DNA from: Aliivibrio sp. S4MY1
Lineage (GTDB): Bacteria > Pseudomonadota > Gammaproteobacteria > Enterobacterales > Vibrionaceae
Direction of reading: 5' to 3'
Assembly: GCF_028765545.1 (NCBI RefSeq)
Contig: NZ_JARACP010000002.1
Coordinates: 186,001-250,000, forward strand
Length of the DNA: 64,000 nucleotides
The position numbers and the translations under genes are program-made. Under the pieces are notes generated by a model. The model searched no databases, was not told where the DNA came from, and worked only from the letters and a program-made list of their open reading frames with translations. Below, in pieces: positions 58,309-64,000 of this stretch. Position 1 is the first letter of the stretch. The number at the start of each line of letters is the position of its first letter.

Positions 58309-59277
58309 TTAAGCAGGGGTTAACTCGCCATCATTTTGTTGGTGAGGAACAGAATCCACATAGAACTTATCTTTTACGATTTTTGTACCTGCGGTGCCAT
58401 TAAGCGCATCTAAAGCCAAATGCAAATCGGTAATGATACCAATTGAAATATCGACATTTTCAACATAATTAATCATCGCATCAATTTTTGGCTGCATAGA
58501 GCCTTTATCAAACGCATAGCCTTTTAATTCTTCGGTTGTCGCAATGTCTAATTTGATTTGGTTTGGCTTACCGTAATGGAAGAATACCCCATCACCATCG
58601 GTCAAAATTAAGAAAAAGTCGGCTGAAATTTGTTGAGAAAGTAATGATGCCGTTGAGTCTTTATCAATAACACAATCAATATTTGAAGTGATGCCATTCT
58701 CATCAGTGCAAACTGGAATGCCGCCACCGCCACAACAAATAACGATGTTATCGTGCTGCAAAGCTAATGAGATCAATTCACTTTCACGAATATTTTTAGG
58801 AGCAGGAGAAGCAACAACGCGTCTAAAGTAGTCTCCATCTTGGCGAATAGACCAATTAAACTCTTCAGCAAGCGCTTTGGCTTCTGCTTCTGAATAGACT
58901 TGACCAATAAACTTCATCGGATCGTTAAATGCAGGATCGGCTTTATCAACATCAACATGAGTAAGAATTGTTGATACGTTACAATCAACGCGATTACGTA
59001 ATTCTTGTGCAAGCATGGTTGCTATCATCCCTTGAGACTCGGCAACTAAACAACTAAGAGGATAAGAAGGAACAGCATCAAAGGCATCATTTTGTTGGCT
59101 TAATAAACCAACTTGTGGGCCATTTCCATGAACAATAGCAATACGGTAATCTTCACTTAATTTAGCAATAGATTCTGCCGCTACCTTTACGTTTTCAAGT
59201 TGATTTTCATAAGAAAGAACCTGACCACGACGCAATAGTGCATTGCCGCCTAGGGCAATAACAATTGTTGGTTTCAT
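58309..59277 (-). CDS. arcC: Carbamate kinase
   Basis: Converts ADP and carbamoyl phosphate to ATP, CO2 and ammonia, the energy step of arginine deiminase or related pathways. 322 residues from ATG 59277 (family about 310). Seen: IVIALGGNALLRRG at the start, AIVHGNGPQVGLL, CCGGGGIPV, VIDKDSTASLL and KGSMQPKIDAMI. The frame is open to 59379, adding 34 unlikely residues. No arcA, arcB or arcD lies in this window, so it stands alone; its partners must be elsewhere. Confidence 0.9.
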   Translation of the reverse strand: MKPTIVIALGGNALLRRGQVLSYENQLENVKVAAESIAKLSEDYRIAIVHGNGPQVGLLSQQNDAFDAVPSYPLSCLVAESQGMIATMLAQELRNRVDCNVSTILTHVDVDKADPAFNDPMKFIGQVYSEAEAKALAEEFNWSIRQDGDYFRRVVASPAPKNIRESELISLALQHDNIVICCGGGGIPVCTDENGITSNIDCVIDKDSTASLLSQQISADFFLILTDGDGVFFHYGKPNQIKLDIATTEELKGYAFDKGSMQPKIDAMINYVENVDISIGIITDLHLALDALNGTAGTKIVKDKFYVDSVPHQQNDGELTPA

Positions 59278-59810
59278 TGTTGTACGACTCATTTTAAATT
59301 TTATCAATGCCACATCAGTGCTGTTATCACCAAATAGAGATTCATTTTTCTCTGTATTTAGCCAGCGTCTATTTATCACAAATCTACCGTGTTCAGCATC
59401 ACCTTATTTAGAAAGCAAGGGCTGCGAAGACATAGACTGGACATTGAGCGGGGATTCTATACTGGAAATATCAGCAACGCACCGTATTTATTTTATAAAT
59501 AGAGAATATATGTAAGTAGGTGTTTCTTTGTATATAACTTATCATCTGATGTTAAATTAGTGTAATGAGCTAAAGTGAGGGCCTCTGGAGAGATATATTC
59601 TATTGTGTTTTTTGAAAGTAGAGTTCTTGTGCGAGGGAGTTTGAGGATATAAGGAGTGATGTCGAAAATAAGTGATTGGTTTAGGAAATGAACAAAACGC
59701 ATTTCAAGTTGGATCTAATGAATCTTAGGAAATAATTTAACAACTAAATATCTACTACGCTCTCCCCTAATAGTGATAAAATCTCCGCACTAGAATAACC
59801 GAGAAACGCT
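59278..59810. other. Intergenic region arcC / small unknown gene
   Basis: 533 bases. Minus-strand leader of arcC on the left, then AT-rich sequence. An open frame of 69 codons on the minus strand (59493-59702) shows no ribosome site or family likeness and is not called. A possible -10 (TATAAC or TGATAAAAT) lies near 59530 and 59775. Confidence 0.4.
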
Positions 59811-60149
59811 ATGTTTATCCATCATGTTAACGATATCGACTGGCTGGTGATTACCGCTTTTGAAGAACTTAAAACGATGTTTATCGAAGAAGCCGGTGCG
59901 ATCCCCTCTTGCTTTTCTATTGCCAGCGAATTGAGCTTGATTGATCAAGCTAAGCGCACTTATGGGTATTTGCCTACATTCAGCGGTGTAATCACGGATA
60001 CTGGCACGTTTCAAAGTCAGGATAACGAAGAAGATTTGCTTCCACAGCTTGCTTGCCTAGTTGAGGGGCGTGGTCGAGTGTTTATCTATCACGGTAGCTT
60101 TGTGGCTTTTGTGGATGACGAGCAAACCTTTATTACCAGAATGGATTGA
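59811..60149 (+). CDS. Conserved-looking small protein of unknown function, 112 residues
   Basis: I do not recognise the family. Acidic, soluble, no signal peptide or membrane segment. ATG with GAGA about 9 bases upstream and a -10-like TGATAAAAT 35 bases before. Codon use looks like the housekeeping genes around it. It contains two Cys (33 and 83) and a core VFIYHGSFVAFVDD of alternating hydrophobic residues. It lies 330 bases before the NACHT gene, with no sign that the two are one operon. Confidence 0.6.
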   Translation: MFIHHVNDIDWLVITAFEELKTMFIEEAGAIPSCFSIASELSLIDQAKRTYGYLPTFSGVITDTGTFQSQDNEEDLLPQLACLVEGRGRVFIYHGSFVAFVDDEQTFITRMD

Positions 60150-60492
60150 AAATTATTCAGTATGATTACGCGATTAAATTCTGGCGTGATGTAGAGGGCA
60201 CTTACTCTACAGAGAATTATATTAAATAAGGCGACCAAGAAGACACATTAGGCGACCCATAATGGGGTATGGTGACAAGACAGTGTTTTGGTCACGAGTA
60301 AGGCGTCACTAGAAGTAAGCAAGTGCCATAGGTGAATCTTAACTTATGACATGTCTTTTTGTGAATTTTTATTGCGTAAGTTATTGTTTTGATGTTGCTT
60401 CTAGTGTTTAGAGATACTTTACTTTCGGTGTCTTTTAATGGACTATAATTATTGATTTAGTTAAAATTAAAAAAAATAATGTGGCTTTGACT
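60150..60492. other. Intergenic region upstream of the NACHT gene
   Basis: 343 bases. Contains an imperfect 24-bp palindrome (60272-60295; GTGACAAGACAG / TGTTTTGGTCAC) and becomes very AT-rich just before the gene. No ORF and no strong Shine-Dalgarno seen. Confidence 0.45.
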
Positions 60493-63261
60493 ATGGAAGA
60501 TAACCAGAAAGATAAATATTTTTTAGCAATGCAAGCGTATAAAGAAGATGATTTTACAAAAGAAATTTTAACTCCTTTATTTAAGTCTATGGGTTATGAT
60601 CGTGTAGAGTTTCATGGTGGGCCGAGTGAACGAGGTAGAGATTTGATTGCGACAGCTATATTACCTCCACCGAAACGCGGTGAATATGTAGTATATATTC
60701 AAGCAAAAAAGCTTAATAAAAATAAAATGTTAGCTAGAAATGATTTATCTCGACTTTGTAGGCAATTAAGACAGGCAAAATCTAAAGGTTTTACAAAGGG
60801 AAACGGAGATCGAGTCAAGCCAGATCATATCTACATAGCAACACCGCATGCAATAACTCAACGATTTATAGAAGATCTGGAAGATGAGTTGTTTGATGAT
60901 GGTTACCGTGGTTGGCTAGAGTTGTACGATTGTGTGCGGATTTTGAAGGATATTGAAGAGTTTTGCCCTGACCTTTTAGAAAAACTAGAACCATTTGAAG
61001 AAAAAATTTGGAATGCTAAAAGTGAAAATATTGTTGACAGAAATCATGAGCTATTAGGGGCACTTTGCTCAGTTCGTGATTCTATTGATATTAGTAAATT
61101 TTATAGTGATTTATCATTCTTTGTAGGGTCAATTGACAGTAGAGTTCTTGTTACATATAAAGCACATATAACAAAAAAACGTTTTAGGCTCATTAATAAA
61201 AAGCAATGGGAAAGTCTTAAATTAGAGCGTGAAAAAATCATTGATTTGGTTGGTTTAGATATTTTAAAAGAAGATACAAAAGTTAGCGAAGATAGATATA
61301 AAGAGCATTACAATCAATATAACTCAAAAGAGAATAAAGCTAACCAATTAGCTTATAATTCATCTGTTTCGCATTTATCTTCTCTTGTTGAAGAATTTGA
61401 CTCAAGGGCGTTTTTACTTTTAGGGCGACTAGAATTTGAAGCGAAAAAACAGTCTCGCTCTAATAAACTTACGTTGGAACTTATTACGGATAAATTGAGA
61501 AATGTTCGCTCAAAAGTTAAAAATGATAATTTTAAATTGGAGAGGTCCTGTCGTGGGTTTGATACATCAGAATTGAGCAAAGAATCTGTTGATTTAGCTG
61601 AAAAGGCTTTTGAGCTTATTAATGACTTTTCAAGCAAAATTGTAGAACAACAAAGATATGTGAAATTATTAAAAGAGGATATCATTCCTGAGCCCTACTA
61701 CGATGTGTGTTTAAATTCTTCTCAACTTGAAAAAGAAATTTCACAACGTGTAGAAGAATATCGTTCTTGTGTTAAATTTTTAAATAGTGATGATCGCCCA
61801 AATATGGCAGGCGTTCGTCGCTTGCTTGATTCAGTTGAAATTAGCCTTAGATTTTTTGGATGTATTTATACTGATGAATCGGTTCTTAGTTCTATAATTG
61901 AATTGAAAGAGTTAGAAGCTTGTTCTGATAGAGTGTCAATATCTGCACATGATGTATTTTATACCGGCAAGGATGTTGCTATTTATGGTGGTGCTGGTGT
62001 AGGTAAGACTACCACACTAGAAATGTTTTTTAAGTCTTACGAAGAAACTATTAATGGAAGAAAAATAATATTTTGTAGCTTGAATCGAGTCGTTCAAGGT
62101 TTATCCAACTTAGGTATAGAAAAGAGAAATACGAAAGACACTAAATCAACTTATTTGGATAAGGTAATCTATTCAATTATTTTATTATCGTATGGACTAG
62201 CAGTTAATTCTGATAATATTGATAGAATTAAACCATATTTAGATGATGGAGTAGTACTTGTTTTTGATGGATTGGACGAAATAATAACTGAGTATCCTAT
62301 TGTTTTAGATGCTATGAATAATTTCAAAAAAAACTATGAAAAAATTCAATGGATTATTTCAAGTAGGGATTGTGTTAGCTATCTTAAGGAAATAAATTTT
62401 TTAGGAATTACGTTGTTGCCGTTTACGCCTGAACAGCTTCGAAGCTTCATTTGTGGTTGGTTTAATGATGAATGCATAGGAATGAAGCTTTGGAATGAAA
62501 TTTCAGGGACGGAACTTCATGAAAACCTCTTAACTCCATTAGTCGCGACAATTCTTTGTACATTGGTTGAAAAAGGAATAAAAGCCCCTTCTAATGAATC
62601 TGAAATATATAGCGAGCGTTTAAGTCTTTTGCTTGGTAAGTATGATACAAATAAAAGAATACGACGACAGGAACAGGGCAGCGAAGAATTATTTTCCTGT
62701 GCTAAAGCTCTTGCTTGGAGCATGCATTCTCAGGGTATCCGTAATATAAGTTATAGAGAAGCTATTCAAAACTTACAAATTAAAGTCGGATCGAAGTATA
62801 CGACAAGACTTATTTCAAAGTGCGTAAAAGAGTTAGAAGATCCATGCACTGTATTGGTTCGAGACAAAGTATCAGGAAAGCTGTCATTTGGTCACTTTAG
62901 ATTTCAAGAACATCTTGCATCATTAGAGTTGAGAGATAATAGGTCGATTGATCTTAGTACTATTATTATTCGCGACTGGTGGCGAGGAGCATTTAGTTTG
63001 TTTGCTCAAAGTTTAGATGATATTGAGTCTACAATAGAAGAATTAATTAGAGGTGATAAGTTGATTTCTGAGGATGCCTTCACGACATTATATACAATGT
63101 GTGATGTGTTGAGTTCTAAAAAGAGGGGAAATATGAGGTTATTGCTCGATCATCTGAAACAGGATAATTTTTATTGTTATGAAACTGATAATTATGATTT
63201 TTCAGATAATTATGATGGTGATTATCATAGCTATGCTCCAGTTTTAAGGACCGATTGGTGA
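60493..63261 (+). CDS. Predicted anti-phage protein: Mrr-like nuclease fused to NACHT NTPase
   Basis: 922 residues (numbers from GTG 60481 add four). N-terminal restriction-endonuclease-like domain: GRDLIA with Asp54, then YVVYIQAKK with Gln74 and Lys76, the Mrr-type D...QxK core. Residues about 190-490 are charged helices. A NACHT module follows: Walker A YGGAGVGKTT (Lys509) and Walker B VLVFDGLDEI (Asp596, Asp599-Glu600), the DGLDE form typical of NACHT. Near 800, FGHFRFQEHLASLEL is the usual NACHT-associated helix. No long C-terminal sensor repeats. No membrane segment. By analogy with bacterial NACHT/Avs proteins, phage sensing would oligomerise it and switch on the nuclease. Codons are more AT-rich than its neighbours, suggesting transfer. 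No Shine-Dalgarno is visible, so the start is uncertain. Confidence 0.85.
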   Translation: MEDNQKDKYFLAMQAYKEDDFTKEILTPLFKSMGYDRVEFHGGPSERGRDLIATAILPPPKRGEYVVYIQAKKLNKNKMLARNDLSRLCRQLRQAKSKGFTKGNGDRVKPDHIYIATPHAITQRFIEDLEDELFDDGYRGWLELYDCVRILKDIEEFCPDLLEKLEPFEEKIWNAKSENIVDRNHELLGALCSVRDSIDISKFYSDLSFFVGSIDSRVLVTYKAHITKKRFRLINKKQWESLKLEREKIIDLVGLDILKEDTKVSEDRYKEHYNQYNSKENKANQLAYNSSVSHLSSLVEEFDSRAFLLLGRLEFEAKKQSRSNKLTLELITDKLRNVRSKVKNDNFKLERSCRGFDTSELSKESVDLAEKAFELINDFSSKIVEQQRYVKLLKEDIIPEPYYDVCLNSSQLEKEISQRVEEYRSCVKFLNSDDRPNMAGVRRLLDSVEISLRFFGCIYTDESVLSSIIELKELEACSDRVSISAHDVFYTGKDVAIYGGAGVGKTTTLEMFFKSYEETINGRKIIFCSLNRVVQGLSNLGIEKRNTKDTKSTYLDKVIYSIILLSYGLAVNSDNIDRIKPYLDDGVVLVFDGLDEIITEYPIVLDAMNNFKKNYEKIQWIISSRDCVSYLKEINFLGITLLPFTPEQLRSFICGWFNDECIGMKLWNEISGTELHENLLTPLVATILCTLVEKGIKAPSNESEIYSERLSLLLGKYDTNKRIRRQEQGSEELFSCAKALAWSMHSQGIRNISYREAIQNLQIKVGSKYTTRLISKCVKELEDPCTVLVRDKVSGKLSFGHFRFQEHLASLELRDNRSIDLSTIIIRDWWRGAFSLFAQSLDDIESTIEELIRGDKLISEDAFTTLYTMCDVLSSKKRGNMRLLLDHLKQDNFYCYETDNYDFSDNYDGDYHSYAPVLRTDW

Positions 63262-63360
63262 GCTATACAATTATAAAAATGAAGAAATATATGATGACTT
63301 CAGTATCTCACTACCAGTGAATAAATAATTCAATTTGTAATAGATTATAAATATCTCTAA

Positions 63361-63392
63361 TAAACAACCCGCCAATCAGCGGGTTGTTTACT
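63361..63392. terminator. Bidirectional terminator
   Basis: Stem AAACAACCCGC / GCGGGTTGTTT with a 6-base loop between the convergent NACHT and PACE genes. Confidence 0.85.
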
Positions 63393-63421
63393 ATCAGGGG
63401 CTCTATATTATATCTAATGCA

Positions 63422-63859
63422 TTACGCAGCAACCGACTTATCTCTCGCCATTCTTCTTACCAATATCGCTCGCACATTGTCGTATACCCAGTTAAAGGTA
63501 AATGCGTAAATGGTGATAAAGATAGTCACGCCAATATCCATCACAAACGCTTCCCAGATGCCTACGTTTAATAAGTAAGCCATCACAGGTACAGTTACGA
63601 ACAGTAACCCTAATTCAAACAAAACAACGTGGAAAATGCGTAATGAAAGGGTGCGCTGTGTTTTCTCGCCAGTGAAGAATTGATCGAAAATCCAATTATA
63701 AATAAAATTCCAGATCATCGCGATAGTGGCAACGACTATCATGGTTCCTGATAGGGCAGTAACATCGTGATTAGTAAAAATAGTTAACCCAAGAATAGAC
63801 AGTGATACCGCCAATACCTCAAATAATACGGCGTGGAAAATACGTTCAGTGGTTTTCAT
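63422..63859 (-). CDS. PACE-family efflux transporter (AceI-like)
   Basis: 145-residue inner membrane protein with four helices made of two tandem bacterial transmembrane pair domains: RIFHAVLFEVLAV and IWNFIYNWIFDQF in the first, RIFHVVLFELGLL and FTFNWVYDNVRA in the second. The Glu in each LFE and the Asn-Trp motifs are family hallmarks. Characterised members export chlorhexidine and acriflavine, probably as a side activity on a polyamine-like substrate. AAGAG precedes the ATG. Confidence 0.92.
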   Translation of the reverse strand: MKTTERIFHAVLFEVLAVSLSILGLTIFTNHDVTALSGTMIVVATIAMIWNFIYNWIFDQFFTGEKTQRTLSLRIFHVVLFELGLLFVTVPVMAYLLNVGIWEAFVMDIGVTIFITIYAFTFNWVYDNVRAILVRRMARDKSVAA

Positions 63860-64000
63860 AGCGATGACTCTTAATGATTATTGATACATTTAAAAATAAT
63901 GAATCAGCAATTATAGAGAGGGAATAAAAGAGATAAAGTTAACAGCTATCACAAATCGTGATAGTTTGGGTGTTTAATCCAATAACTAAACCAATGCCAT

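Noticed and set aside
59493-59702. 69-codon minus-strand ORF
   Set aside because: No ribosome site, no recognisable family, and it lies in an AT-rich gap where such frames arise by chance.
59811-63261. Two-gene toxin-antitoxin or defence operon (112-residue protein plus NACHT)
   Set aside because: A gap of over 300 bases, different base composition and no known pairing; treated as separate genes.

Overview
The window is a low-GC gammaproteobacterial chromosome segment that carries the replication origin of a vibrio second chromosome. The decisive evidence is the initiator gene rctB, six ATGATCA-core iterons at 22-23 bp spacing, a perfect DnaA box, a parA2-parB2 pair, and five matches to the chromosome II centromere motif TTTACANTGTAAA. 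Low GC, gene content and a clade-3 catalase close to the origin suggest Aliivibrio, most likely A. fischeri or a near relative. The genus is an inference; no database was searched.

Layout. 1-20 kb is housekeeping and stress or nutrition genes: a YbiT-type ABC-F protein (cut by the window edge), an Aer-like chemoreceptor, a secreted AA10 LPMO with a chitin-binding module, catalase, a patatin-like hydrolase, a formaldehyde-glutathione (Gfa) enzyme, a fused MsrA-MsrB, an M20 peptidase, an amidohydrolase lipoprotein, a LysR regulator, a small membrane protein, GltS, a prolyl aminopeptidase-like hydrolase and RidA. 18.5-24.1 kb is the replication and partition block: rctB (-), oriCII, then parA2-parB2 (+). 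tmcA follows, and its 3' end contains the first of three clustered parS2 sites.

27.2-43.9 kb is a complete Lap-type biofilm module. It has a type I secretion adaptor (LapC-like), the periplasmic protease LapG, the c-di-GMP receptor LapD with degenerate GGDEF and EAL domains, the ABC exporter LapB, a convergent pair encoding an OmpA-like lipoprotein and a TolC-like outer membrane protein (LapE-like), and a 2649-residue adhesin. The adhesin has an N-terminal PAAG LapG-type site, nine mosaic repeats of about 119 residues and C-terminal RTX repeats. The expected logic is that high c-di-GMP lets LapD hold LapG so the adhesin stays on the surface, while low c-di-GMP frees LapG to cut it.

43.9-59.4 kb is again housekeeping: pdxH, a divergent punR-punC pair, a FapA/DUF342 protein, arfB-recQ, yibL, a MITE-like repeat, rlmF, an RND efflux pair, a Cof-type HAD phosphatase and an orphan carbamate kinase. 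59.8-63.9 kb is accessory: an unknown 112-residue protein, an AT-rich single-gene predicted defence system (Mrr-like nuclease fused to a NACHT NTPase), and a PACE-family efflux protein.

Most likely to reward follow-up: the REase-NACHT protein; the origin-control layout, with a parS2 site between two inverted 39-mer-like repeats that carry half parS2 sites; two RctB-type sites forming the arms of a transcription terminator at 16.65 kb; and the mosaic repeat block of the adhesin.
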